Source: Mesorhabditis belari (lineage: Eukaryota; Nematoda; Chromadorea; Rhabditida; Rhabditidae). From it: a stretch of DNA of 64,000 nt. Below are positions 12,606-24,532 of this stretch, piece after piece (the stretch's first letter is position 1; each line of letters starts with the position of its first letter). The DNA lies in assembly GCA_958450365.1 (NCBI GenBank), contig CAUEEP010000926.1, forward strand, positions 744,001 through 808,000. The letters run 5' to 3'. The notes beneath the pieces were generated by a model. The model ran no database searches. It saw only the letters and a program-made list of their open reading frames with translations, and had not been told where the DNA came from. The position numbers and the translations under genes were made by a program.

Positions 12606-13030
12606 TTCTCTTACCCATTTTGTACAAACACAATAAGTTTACATTCAATTTAATGGAGTCTACAACAGTCTTACAAGTAGATCAAAACAGATTTAGCTCA
12701 AGTCCACTAAAGGCAATAGTCTAGTAATTTGAAAATCATTTAAGTGGAAAAAACCCGAAACTCTCCCTAATCCATCTAGCTAAGAAGTCAACCTGAAAAT
12801 TTTGTTCAAAGGAAACGTCGAAATTTGTTGTCATGACTACAAGAAATGACCATTTTGAAGGAAAATAAAAGGAGAATTTTGAAGAGAACAAAAAGATGAA
12901 AAGAATGGTCAGTTTAGAAACTAGCATTCAACTTGTACCAGACTGCAGAAATGGACTTGTAGGACTGTTGTAGACTCCATTAAATTTAATGTAAACTTAT
13001 TGTGTTTGTACAAAAAGGTAAGGGAAAAAG
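12606..13030. mobile_element. Inverted-repeat element (MITE-like), about 420 bp
   Basis: The left arm (about 12611-12690), with TTTGTACAAACACAATAAGT, is repeated as its reverse complement at about 12950-13025. Arm length is about 75 bp. There is no coding capacity. Confidence 0.75.
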
Positions 13031-14600
13031 AGTTACAAAAAGGTTTCTTTTCTGTTCAAAAAGGTTTTCTGCGTAGCTGCCCAGCCAAAGCAATCGTTGG
13101 TCTTTCAAGGCAGCTACACAAGAAATTTGAGGCAAGCGTTAGAATCGTTTAGAATCGTTAAATCGAAATTTTTCGTCCCAAGCGAATCGTTAAATCGAGA
13201 GGTGACGGTATAAGAAAAGTGACAAATAACTTGGATACTGGATGAATGAAAAGCACAGCATAGAAGGGAGGATGTGGTGAAGCTGAATTATGCGTTAACG
13301 AAATTAGGAGAGGAAGGGAGGTGAAGGGCCAACATCCCATGCACAAGAGGCTCCTCTACTCCTCTAGCTCCTTCCCTTTTCCCCAAATATAGGACTTAGT
13401 GAGCTCCTTGCGTCTCCCAATTCCTTGGCCACTTTCACGCACCAGTGTGAAAGCAAATTAGACATCCAATAACTTGTGAGTCTCTCAACCCATTTCAAAG
13501 CTCATCAGTGGCACCTGCTTGGGGGGAATTGAAAGGAGTAACTGAGTGAGTGGATAGAAAAGTCTAGATAAAATTGGTCTGCAAATAGGAAATGGCTTTG
13601 CTCTAGCTCAATTTTGACATTGATTTTGACATTGGCTGAGCCTTGCGATTAATCTCATCTCAAGAAAAACACAAACACAAAAAAAGAGAGCAAATGCGGT
13701 AATGGATGTAAGAATGGAAATGGATGGATGGAAGAGAGGAGTGGCTTTGAAAAGAAGACTGGAGATCCCTAATTGCCGTGGCCATCTGAAGGGGTGAAAA
13801 GAGAAGCCCTCTTGAAGGAGCTCCATTGTGTCTCCCACCCGTTCATCCCATCCATTCCCTATTCAATTCAGTCTCTTTCCTTTCCCCATTTTCACCTCAC
13901 CGATCCTATCACACTTCTCAAAGCTTATCCTATGAGAATGGGCGTTTTTGGAAGAGATTTCTCCATTAAGGATTGACTTTAAATCGAATTTTCAAAGTAT
14001 CGATTCTTCAATTTCAAGATTGATGGGATTACTGAGTTCTAAAAAGATAAGCTACCGTAATCCCATTGAATTTTGTACTGACAAGATCGATAAGTCTAAT
14101 TTTAAACTACTCGTCGGCCGGACTAATCATTTCTGATGTAAGAACGTGTCCTAAAGTCCCCAAGAGTTCCGATCGTCGGATTTCGAATCGCGTGTGTGAA
14201 AGTGGAGCGTTGAATTTGGGCTAGACTCTCAAAATTGGTCCCTCTTTTTACCCCCGCACTTTTCCACGCACATATATAAATGTTTTCATTTGGTTCACTT
14301 CTTTGGAGGATATGCAACCCTTTCACCCTTTTCGATTTCCCTCTCAACTACTCGGCTACAAGTGTTGAATTTATAAATAGGTGGGAAGTCTCTAGGTAGG
14401 ACAGCGAAAAAAGTAATGTCCCTTCAAGCAGAATATTTGTTGGTGAGTGTTGGTGGAAGGATTCGGGATTCGAACTTGGATTGTAGAAATGATTCAATAG
14501 TTTTGAGCTACGGTAATTGAAAGTTAAACGATCGATTATCGAACTTTCAACAAAAGATCTAAGACAGTTAAAAAAGAAAAATAAATTAAGAGTAATGTTT
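13031..14600. other. Gene-poor region
   Basis: Alternating purine-rich and pyrimidine-rich tracts. No supported gene. Confidence 0.4.
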
Positions 14601-14602
14601 TC

Positions 14603-15385
14603 AGATCTGCTTCAAGATTTTATTATTTTGTGGATCTAGATATAAGTCAGGCTAGTCTAAGCCAATTGATGAGCTTGGATGAAGGAGAAATTCTTATCAT
14701 TGCATAAATTCTTATCATAAATAAGAGTTCAAAAATTTTATGGATAACTTTTTTTTAAAGTCCAATTAGTTGAGCTTAAATAAAAGACAGAGTGAAATGA
14801 TGATTGTTTTGGTGAAAGTGGGACCGATTAAGAGTCGTGTCGCGAAAGGATTACGAGAAATTCTGCTAGGGATTAGATGAAAAGGAGACGATGAAAATGA
14901 TGATTGGGAAAAGAAAATTCTTGTAGGAATCATTCTTGTATCAAAGATTTGATCGGAGTCGCATGATTTTGAGATCAAATCGCATAAATCAAGAGATGGA
15001 AATGTTGAATGAAGAGATGAATATCATTGGGAATTCTTCAGAATCTAGGAACTCAAGTTTTTGTGGAAAATTTTTGGACAGAAAGCTTTGCAACACTTTT
15101 TGCAACACTATCCATCAGCTATTCAATCTTATCAGCTGACAATTGGTACTTTTATCTGTATGAGACAAGCCTGTAGGCAAGCAGACTTCTAGACATAAGT
15201 AGATCAGGCTTACTGCAAATATAATGAAGATAAGCGAACAGTGGGCAGACTTGAAGATTGGCATAATGATCTGCTTCAAGTTTTTATTATTTTGTGGATC
15301 TAGATATAAGTCAGGCTAGTCTAAGCCAATTGGTGAGCCTGGATCAAAGAGAAATTCTTATCATTGCATTAAATAAGAGTTCAAA
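14603..15385. repeat. Direct duplication of about 110-140 bp
   Basis: The segment starting GATCTGCTTCAAG at 14603-14745 recurs at 15268-15385, including TTATTATTTTGTGGATCTAG and GTCAGGCTAGTCTAAGCCAA, with few differences. About 520 bp of unrelated DNA separates them. Confidence 0.85.
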
Positions 15386-16328
15386 AAGTTTATTTTGTTT
15401 TGTTGTTATTAAATAACACAAGAGGATGCCGATTCTCTTAAAAAAGAAAAGCCAAATTAGTCTAAATCATACAAAATAATCGAGGTCTTTAAAATGAAAT
15501 GAAAACATTGTGTCATTGTCTCCTCCTTTCCGTTCATAGCATCTAGCATCCCCTTCTCCTAATCCCAGTTGTTTACATTGCCCCCCACGGTTTTTTCCAT
15601 TTTCGCTCCTCATTTTCGGCTTTGCGCTCCCTTTTTTTTTCGTTTGTCGCAAATTGAAAACTTTCAAACTTTTAGAGAGCCATTGCCTAAGGCCAGGAAA
15701 GGCTTGGGAAAGCAAAGCAAAGCAAAACAAAGCAAACGGAGAAATGCAAGCAATGAATTGAGTAATTGTAGTAAGATTCTAAAGACATTATAGACTTGAA
15801 TCCTGCTTGATTTAATTAATTTCTATCTATCAAAAGCTGTAACTATAAGTAAGTTCAAGAAAATCGTAGTAAAAGTTCAACGGTGTTAAACGTTATAAAT
15901 TCGTGATCATTATAAAAATTCGATAAATTTCAAAACTCTTTTGACAAAAAAGGATTTGGAAAACGTATCTAAAAAGAGAAATAGGATTAGTCAGTAAAGA
16001 TTAGGGTTTTATTTTCATCTTGTAGAAAGAAAAACAAATGTTACCCTATCTCAATGAGCGTGCAGTGGGGAGGGGACAAATTAGCGGTTGTCCTCTCTCT
16101 TCCTCACTCCAATCCAAGAAGAGGTCACAACAAATGACGCTCCAATATGACTTGAACGAGATCTCGATTTGATTCGTAATTAGGATTGTGTTAGGGAAAG
16201 AATGGCCCGAAAAACTGGAACTGAAATGAATTGAAAAGTTATGAGTCTGGCAATGAATCTCAACTGATAATGAGTCTAAAGTTTCAGCTTGAGATAAATT
16301 TTTTGAATTATAAAAGTACTGTAGGCTT
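15386..16328. other. Gene-poor region
   Basis: No exon or RNA gene supported. Contains a short GCAAA repeat near 15712-15735. Confidence 0.4.
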
Positions 16329-16466
16329 TGAATAGCTTTGGATAGCTTTCAATAGCTTTGGATAGCTTTGGATAGCTTTGAATAGCTTTGGATAGCTTTG
16401 AATAGCTTTGGATAGCTTTGGATAGCTTTGAATAGCTTTGGATAGCTTTGGATAGCTTTGGATAAA
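16329..16466. repeat. 10-bp minisatellite (GATAGCTTTG), about 13 copies
   Basis: Units alternate between AATAGCTTTG and GATAGCTTTG. Confidence 0.9.
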
Positions 16467-16984
16467 GCTCATTTTAAATATAAACCTAATAAAAGCAAGA
16501 TGAAACTATCAGTAAATCAACTTCCGAAAATTTGGATATTTAAAAGTGATGACGATGATTCGGATGGGGGGAAAAAGCTTTATGTGAGTGAGAGTTGAAT
16601 TGAATAAGTGAAGGGAGAAAAGGAGAGGAGAATGGAGATCCCAAAGAAGAGAAAACTCTCGAATTTTTGAGTACTGAATCCGAAATGGGAAAGAGATGGG
16701 GGAAAGCAAAGGCAAAGTTGGGCAGAGTTATTCGCTCAACGAGGCTTACTAAAAATATCAAATAGGCTTCTGGTTAGATATGAAAAATGCACAAATTGAT
16801 TCCTCAAGTGCTGAAATGGATAAAGGAACCAGAGTGAGCTAAATCTTATCTAAAAATCTAAAAGTTTACAGCTTTCTTACGTTTACAGCTTTACAGCTTT
16901 CCAAGTTATTCACTTTTTAGAAACGAATCTTATCTATAACGATATCTACAAATTATCTTCACCGTCGATTATGTAAAGAAGCGA

Positions 16985-17165
16985 ATTAAAGCCTTTGTTG
17001 AATTAAAGCCTTTATTGAATTAAAGCCTTTATTGAATTAAAGCCTTTATTGAATTAAAGCCTTTGTTGAATTAAAGCCTTTGTTGAATTAAAGCCTTTAT
17101 TGAATTAAAGCCTTTATTGAATTAAAGCCTTTATTGAATTAAAGCCTTTGTTGAATTAAAGCCAA
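16985..17165. repeat. 17-bp minisatellite (GAATTAAAGCCTTTATT), 10-11 copies
   Basis: Units differ mainly at TTTATT versus TTTGTT. The last unit runs directly into the transposase tail at 17160. Confidence 0.95.
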
Positions 17166-17314
17166 AGCGGATGGAGGCCACTTCGAAAATTTCTTGTAAT
17201 TATTAAATGCTTTTGTTACAACTATTATATAAATAAATATTTTTACATGTTCTTTGAAAGAAAATTAAATTATGGCGTTTTCTTTGGCGCACGTAATTTT
17301 CAGCCACCCTGTAT
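17160..17314 (+). mobile_element. 3' end of a Tc1/mariner-type transposon
   Basis: The plus strand encodes ADGGHFENFL followed by a stop (about 17164-17196). GGHFEN near the C-terminus is a familiar ending of IS630/Tc1/mariner transposases. About 115 bp downstream the string TTCAGCCACCCTGTA (to about 17313) reads, on the other strand, as the typical terminal repeat TACAGGGTGGCTGAA. All upstream transposase sequence is gone, replaced by the 17-bp minisatellite, so this is a dead fragment. Confidence 0.65.
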
Positions 17315-20132
17315 AAAAGAATCTAAAGGACTTAACGAAAGACAAACGAAAGACGAAAGACAACGAAAGTGTTGAATCCAGAAAATAGATATCTAGATAA
17401 TAATATCAATTCGATATTATCGGATAAATATCTGAAAAAATGGATGAATGATGGGAGAATGGTGTGGTGCGTGTGAGTGAGCAATTCAGTTTGTCTCTCC
17501 ACTTTTTTGAGAGCAGATTCCAAAAGAGTGAGATTACCCAGCCGTGTGAATGAACAACCATCCAAAAAGTCATCCTTTTCTTTAGTCGGAAAATGGTCAT
17601 TTGCTAGTTGTAAATGTACTTTGTGCTCGTGAATTTCTGGTAAACTTTAGGCCTCATTTCGAAGCAGTGGTTTCATTTTTCGAGCAAAATGAAGAATTCA
17701 GTGCACTAGAAAGGATTTGCTTACAGTTTTAAGCACCACAGAGTACGCAAGTAAAGCGCAATTTCCCTTTTAGTTTATTCAAGTTCCCTTTTAGTTTATT
17801 ATGATATTTATGAAAAAGTTATGACCTAAAAAATTTGTGTCTAATATGTTTAATCTAAAGAATCTTGTACTCTTGTAACTTTTCCCTTTTCCCTGAAAAA
17901 TCCTAAAATTCTCTTGGTTTATCGGATTTTCAAAGCAAAAAAAATTCACAATAGAAGCAAAATCAAATCAGATCACTCATTGGAAAAATCTGAGATCTAA
18001 TTATATGATGAAAGGAATGAAGGAAATGGAAAGAGAAATGAGGGAAAGAAAAAGGACAAGAAATCGAGAAGAAACATGGTTGTCAGCATTGTTTAGCGGT
18101 AATTAGAGAAATGCGATAGACAGGGGCGCGGTCGAGAAGTGACAGCGAGGTTGATTTGTGTTTATACACTGCACTTTTTTGAGATGGCTAAGATGGCCGA
18201 CTGGCTAAGAGCCCTGTATCTTACTAGGAAACGACCAGATTTCGCAAGCGCGACTCCGAACCAAAGCTATATGACTTGCGCAAGTCGGACACGGGCAACA
18301 CGATGGCGTTTTTAGTATTTGCCTAAACGCTCTAGATTTCTGTAAAAACGCATTTGAAATTTGACCCCCTAGTGCACTGAGTAAGGGGATGTTTTAGGAT
18401 TGGTTACACACGAGATTTACCCATTGATAGAGTTTATTAAGTGTGAGTTCTTTCACAGGATTCATCAATTTGCATATTAATTTGGTATTTATAGGCCAGG
18501 ACTTACCGCTAGTAAGTTAGTATGCAAATTGATCTTTAGCGTTTTGATTAACCATTGATTTTTAGCATTTGTTCTCCTAGATTCAAGTACCGAAATCACT
18601 GAAATCAATGAATGAACGAAATCGGTACTACTTATCAAATTCAAATTTAGCTTTGAATAATTCTAACTAACATCTATGGTAGTTGGCATTTCAAGCTGCT
18701 AGGTATTCAAAAAATAATGTATCACAGTTCTCAAGTTCCAAAAATGAAGCTAGTTGGATCGAAACAAATCAGCAGTACAAAGCGTTACAAGCTTAAAATT
18801 GAGACAAGACTTTAAACCTGAGCACAAAAAAGCGAATTTGATAAAACTGTGTTTAAAAACACAAATCTAATACATTAGGCATATTCCACGTGCACCAAAA
18901 ACCAAAATTTCGTAGACCTTACAGCATTGGGAAAAAGTACAAGAGGTTTTCCGAAAAGAAAAGATGTGTGCTTCTTGTGAGATGGGGGCTAACTCTAGGA
19001 CGCGAGTCCGGTGAAGGGGGATTCCGTTACAGGGAGCCGCGAAATACGAGCCAAACATCCCTTTCCCTTTCTCTCAATCATAGCCAGACAGCTATCCATT
19101 CGATGTTCTATGTGGTGGGTACTTCTTGCAACAAGAAAACTCCTTTCACCAACCCTTTCTAACAAAAGAGGCACAACAATACTGCTGTAACTTGAGGTGT
19201 TTTAAGGAGGAGAATTTTCGCGGAGATGTTTAGAACTTGTTTGGCGTATTGTTTGAAAGTACACAATGTAACTGTCAAATTCTAATGTCTAATGCAATCA
19301 AATTGTCTGGATCTATAACTCAATTTCATCTAGGATACGATCTCTATGAAACAAAGCTAATTGAAAACAGATTGTCATAGATGAAATAGGTAAGCGAATG
19401 AGTAAGGTAAGATGAAGAGGACCCAACTAAATGACTCTAGTCGACTCTGACTCGAAACAAAGACAAAGGAGTATCAAAGTATGAGTGAGAGGGGAGTCTC
19501 ACACACAAAAGACAAGTAAAAGAGAAGAGAGATTTTTGGACGAAGGAGTCACGCCTTGATTGGCAGGTCACTCGCTTGGGTGCATGACGGGAGGTCGATT
19601 GGGTGAATGAAGAGTGGAATGGAGAGAAAAGAGGAAAGATTCCAGAGTGAGATCACTATTCAACTCCTTTCTCTCTCTTCCTATCTCCTTTTGAGAGATC
19701 TCACCGGACAGCCGGCTACTTGACATACTCATTCGAGTGATTGAAGATGACTAATGGAAACACCCTTATTATATAAACCGCTTGATAAAGGAGACATGCG
19801 AAATTCCAGTAAAAGAAAGAAATTTCAATTAAAAGAAATTCCAGTGTTATCTGATAAATAAAATGAGACTCTAAAGAAGATTGCGGTAGCTTTTACTGAC
19901 ATTTTTTTTGAGAAAACACACTTTTAACATTACATTAGCTCTACAATATACAATATCCTCATTGCACGAGTTTAGTTTTCATTTGGCAAAACACAATTCT
20001 ATCTACTCTAAATATAAGTTTTAAAGTTTTTTGCTGCTACCTAATTTTTTCTTTTACCTGGACTAATAGGTTGTAATTAAAAATTTGCGTTTAAAAGCGA
20101 TTTCCCGTCATTTCTTTGTCAAATGCGCCTCC
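17315..20132. other. Gene-poor region
   Basis: No gene supported. A weak tRNA-like segment with TGGCCGACTGGCTAAGAG near 18192 has no proper B box. The stretch 18950-19060 is GC-richer than its surroundings but gives no fold or exon that I can support. Confidence 0.4.
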
Positions 20133-21906
20133 GTTTCGCTCATTTTTCTATACGTTTTTATGATTTGGTCGGTGATCATCTGAGGATCGTTGTATGGGTG
20201 ATTCGCGCAGCAACTTTAAATTACGAAATTATTTGGTGAGCTTCTTTTACATGTTTTTATGGCTTTAAGATTTTATAAGCACTTTATCTAATAACATTGA
20301 CAAATTCTACTAGATCTTTTCACTGAAACGCAAAATTTCTAATTGTTTTTATGCAAAATAATATTTTTTTGCTATTTGCTAATAAAATGTTTGCTTTTTA
20401 GAAACGTCTTGCGATGAAGGTGAGAAAAGCTCTTCCAAACGTCGGCCATTCACAGGTTTTGTTTTATTTGATGCATTTCTTGTAATAATACTTTGTTGAG
20501 TTTATTGTTCCAGTAATGGATTAATTTTTTAGGCTACAAATGGTATCCGGAAAACATGAGAGTGCCGGGTCCTCTCGTGAGAAGTTCCTCGAGACGATCG
20601 GCGGAGCTCATCTGGGACTCGTCAGTTTTAGCCTTGTTTCAAGTCTAAATTCATACTAATGTTTCTTTTTAGAGATGCAACGGATTCTGAGGAATACGAC
20701 AGATCAACTTCAATTTCAACTCCCCGGTCTCTCATCCCGATGACTACGACGAGGAGGATAACCGCGGCGATAGGAATTGGACCAATTCGACGCCGGGTAA
20801 CAAATCTTTTGACACTAATAAACTTCGGGGAGCCCACTTTGGCCCGACTCGGTCGGAATGTATTTTTTTGCCTGTTTGTTATTTTACTTTTTCTGGGGTA
20901 ATCAAACATGATGAATCTATTGATAATATTTTTAGAAAGTTTTGAACAATCTTTATTGATATTTTGATAAGCTAGATGGAGTTTTATGATAACTTGTTGA
21001 AAATATTCTAAAAATATTGTCAATCGATTAAACGTATTTGATTACCCCAGAAAAAGCAAAGCAAGGCAAGACTAGAAAAAACACGCCTAGAATAGGGTCT
21101 GACCAAGTCGGGTCAAAGTGGTCCCCAGAAGTTGATTAGTACCAATCTTTTGACTATTTAAGCATCGAGTTGTCAAAAATGCGTATACGATTGAATGTTT
21201 GGGATAGATGCAACCAAATGATTATGTTTCTGTTTAGGTTCAGGAAGCGCATCGTCTATGTGTTCTGATGATACCACCTTTGGTATCGTTCGACTGTTAG
21301 AAATCGATTTGAATGTTGTTGGGTAAGTTATCATTTAGTCCAACTTCTTTATTTTTGAGGACCTTTTAAATAATAATTTATCGTTTAGAAAAGGTTCTTT
21401 GTCGATTCTGCGAGATGGATGAGATGGCGTTTATTTTATCAGCTGCAAACCTTGTCTCACAGGAACACCCATTTCAGCGACGAGTTAAGGTAGTTTTTGA
21501 TGAAATAGAAAGAAATAATATATTGTACGAAACAGCATATATGCTATAAAAAATTGGATTAATTTTATATTGTTTTTATCTAGAAATCCGATTGCCGCCT
21601 GTTGAGACGTTCGGCTGAGGAGTTCGCGGTGAGAAAAAAATGGCAAAAGGCATGGGTTGAATATCGGCGGAGACATCCGTATCATCAAGTGAGCGTTGAA
21701 GAAGATGATGAAGAGGACGATGAAGAACTGTCAAACTATCTTGCAAAGGTACCATTAACCAGCGTTACGATCTGACGGTTTATTTTAGACTACGAATGTC
21801 TGTAAAGAAAATCTAAAAAAAGCGGTAAGGTTTTTTACTAATCGCACATTTTCTTTTTATTCAGGTTACTTGGATAACAAATAGCGTGAACAATTTTGGC
21901 TTCTAA
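20133..21906 (+). pseudogene. Unrecognised gene with frame breaks
   Basis: A chain of exons with clean splice sites reads as protein: 20402-20455, 20533-20620, 20673-20796, 21238-21322, 21389-21489, 21584-21748, 21789-21824 and 21865-21906 (TAA), with AATAAA at 21973. A possible first exon is 20133-20234 (MRLRFAHFSIRFYDLVGDHL). The product is serine-rich and acidic in the middle (PDDYDEEDNRGDRNWTNSTP), then has CRFCEMDEMAFILSAA, a basic segment KKWQKAWVEYRRRHPYH and an acidic EEDDEEDDEELSNYLAK. No domain is recognised. The frame fails inside the exon at 20673 (one base missing around ACTCCCCGG near 20738) and again between 21322 and 21389, where the in-phase frame hits TGA; the 20234/20402 join also fails. 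Either this is a decaying gene or the assembly has indels. A MITE fills intron 20797-21237. Confidence 0.5.
20808..21150. mobile_element. MITE with nested inverted repeats
   Basis: The outer arms (about 20808-20860 and 21098-21150) share the TTCGGGGAGCCCACTTTGG-type sequence in inverted, diverged form. The inner arms are nearly exact: CTTTTTCTGGGGTAATCAAA near 20888 and its complement near 21038. It lies wholly within one intron of the preceding gene. Confidence 0.7.
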
Positions 21907-22156
21907 ATGGGGGAAACGATAAAGAATTTTAATGTATTAATAGAGTGCTATTAGTTTGGGTGAATTTGGTGTAATAAAGCTTTTTTTATCGTTGTTAATT
22001 TGGATGCATGGGTTCAAAATCCTACTTAAACATTTACTGGGTTTTTATTTGTCTCTCTTGCCACTTCGGTCGTGGTTTGAACATGTTTTAAACAGAATTC
22101 TGTTTTTTTCAAAAACAAACATGAAACTTTGATTTCAGTACACTCTGAGGCACTTG

Positions 22157-24031
22157 ATGAAACAACAATTTGATCTTGTAGAAGAATGTAGGTTTTGTTT
22201 TATCAGTAAAAAAAATTATTATGCTTATCTTTGAAACCATTAGTGATAAGTTTTTTAGGCAATTTGAAGTTGATTGCAAAAAGGTATCTGCTCGTCCAAA
22301 AGATCGGCTCGGGGTCCTTCGGTGAAATCTACATTGCAATTGATGTGCGGAAAGCGAAAGAAGTGGCAATAAAAGTTGAGAAAGCGGAAGTAAGGTTTCA
22401 TTTCGGTGCTGCTATGCAAGGATGGGGCCACGAGGAAATTTGCATTTATATTCAACTTCCGTTGGTGTAGATTTCTTTCTTTACTCCATTGACTATTTCC
22501 AATTTTCTAAATTAACAAAACTAAACAAAGATAACATAACAATAACATAACAAATAGGTGATACTTAACTTAAAAAAATTACTGGCACGGATAAGTTTTA
22601 ATATTTGAAAGGTTCTTGAGCAAAAGACTATTCAAAGCAGTCATTTGTTGTGATTTTTCCAAAAAAAAAAGAAAAAAATTTACGGCTTTTTTGATTTTTG
22701 ACTTTATTAAATGTAAATTTCTTAGTGGCCCCATCTTGGTGTAGTGGCACCTTCCTTTCAAAGACATTGGCGTTTGGGTTAAAGTTCGAAATGTCTTTTC
22801 AACATTGTTCCTTTAGCTTCGACACCCACAACTCCCCCATGAAGCTCGACTCTACAAGCGGCTCAAGGGTGGCCCAGCAGTCCCAAAGATGAAATGGTAA
22901 GTGTTGACAATGCCACTCACAAATATAACTTTTGATTTGGGTTGGGTACTCAATATGGCTACCGATTTCTCGTTCTCGACTTGCTCGGGCCGTCATTGGA
23001 GGATCTTCTCAACTATTGCGGAGGACAATTCACTCAAAAAACGGTTCTAATGTTGGCAGATCAGATGATTATGCGCATTCAATACTTACATGAACAAAAC
23101 TATGTTCATCGAGATATAAAACCCGCCAATTTTTTGATGGGTAACGGTCAGAGTTGTAATCGAGTACATCTCATCGATTTCGGCTTAGCAAAGAGGTTAG
23201 TTTTTGTGTAAACTTTGTTACTGCACCAAAAACAAGATAGAGGGATTGTTTTATCTCTTGATTTTAAAATGCATACGTTTTTTGGAATTCCGCTTACTAG
23301 CTCCCTGTTTTACTCTTGTTCTTTTTTCAGATATCGCAAAAATCCGTTCACCGGTCACATCAATTATCATGAATACAAACGTTTTATCGGAACTACGCGC
23401 TACGTCTCTTTAAACACGCATCTAGGTGTCGAACAAGCTAGAAGGTTAGTTTTCAGTTTTCATTTAAATAGCAAGAGTATGTATTTAGAGACGATCTAGA
23501 AGCTCTCGGCTATATCCTCGTCCAATTTAGCACCGGTTCTCTACCGTGGATGGGAGTCGTTACACGATCCAAGAAACGCCGAAATAAGAGGATTGGTGCA
23601 GTGGTAAAATATAATTTAATAACTAAATTTTGTAGGATGGTTTTAGAAAATATCGATTTCACTTGAGAAGCTATGCGTCGGTCTTCCACCATGTTATCAA
23701 GAGTACCTCGCTTATGTTCGCGGCCTTGGTTATCATCAAAATCCGGATTACGGGCATTGTCGACAAATTTTCAGAAACTACTTTCTCAGTCAGAACATGA
23801 AGGTTTGTTGTTGTTTTACAAATGTTTTATATTTTACTGTACTGTTAGGTTGTTTTTGCACCGAACTATTGTTGTGTACGCTTCTACTGAGTTTAGGAGG
23901 ATTTTGATTATGACTGGTATCAAGTGAACAGACGACGAAAGACAAACTCCTCCCTCTCTCCATCTCAATCAACACTTGCGGTTCAATCATCCAAAGAGTT
24001 TCAAATGATAACGCCTAGACCCAACATTTAA
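22157..24031 (+). CDS. Casein kinase 1 alpha-like Ser/Thr kinase
   Basis: Eight exons (22157-22187, 22259-22389, 22817-22896, 22941-23195, 23331-23444, 23489-23603, 23647-23802, 23897-24031) join in phase to 338 residues, the usual CK1-alpha length. Visible landmarks are the glycine loop [13 protein letters not shown], lysine in [18 protein letters not shown], catalytic loop [20 protein letters not shown], the CK1 activation-segment region [20 protein letters not shown] and SLPWMGV. All catalytic residues are present, so it should phosphorylate acidic-primed Ser/Thr targets. The canonical DNFLM is ANFLM here. The ATG follows a TTTCAG that could be a spliced-leader acceptor, and AATAAA lies at 24192. 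The acceptor before exon 4 is GATTTGG instead of AG, so this intron may be mis-spliced. Intron 2 holds an inverted repeat. Nematodes have many CK1 copies, so orthology to kin-19 is not claimed. Confidence 0.85.
22395..22770. repeat. Inverted repeat inside CK1 intron 2
   Basis: About 22395-22450 (with AAGGATGGGGCCACGAGGAA) recurs in reverse complement, diverged, at about 22705-22755 (CTTAGTGGCCCCATCTTGG). It may be a short MITE. Confidence 0.6.
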
Positions 24032-24532
24032 TTTATGTAGATACTTTGGTCGAAATTTTTTTAACATTGTTTATGATCTTTAGTAAACTTAGTTATAATA
24101 TCTATTTGGTCGTGTTGTACGTTCCTGGTTATCTTTACTTTTCACTTTTCACAATTTTCGACCTCTCGTTATTTCTGTGCTTTGTTTTACAAATAAACTT
24201 TCGAGTACATAAACGTAACAAATCTACTTGTGACGTGAGTGGTGTCGGCCACTATGTACGACTAGAGTCAACGAGGTCATGCAATGAATGGGAGTAAAAC
24301 AATATGGAGCGAGTGACCCCTTACTCTCGCAACAAAGGAGTGAACAATGGAGCCAACTCAAGGTTCTTAAAACAGCATTTTCTGTTTAGTGTGTATAATG
24401 TTTAACATAATGGGACCATAAACAGAGAATGCTGTTTACAATTTATTCAGCCTGAAATCGAAATTACAGAACAAAGGTTGAAATTATTTCACTCAAAGAT
24501 ATGGCAAATAAAAAAGACACGGGAATGAAGTT
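24032..24532. other. Convergent intergenic region
   Basis: Between the ends of the CK1 gene (plus) and BORCS5 (minus). It contains AATAAA at 24192 for the plus strand and TTTATT at about 24442 (AATAAA on the minus strand). An imperfect hairpin uses AACAGCATTTTCTGTTTA near 24370 and TAAACAGAGAATGCTGTT near 24419. Confidence 0.6.

Noticed and set aside
18180..18260. Possible tRNA with TGGCCGACTGGCTAAGAG
   Set aside because: No GGTTCGAnTCC-type B box and no acceptor pairing.
18869..18875. TTAGGC, the nematode telomere unit, as a sign of a breakage or telomere-addition site
   Set aside because: Single occurrence, no array and no palindromic context.
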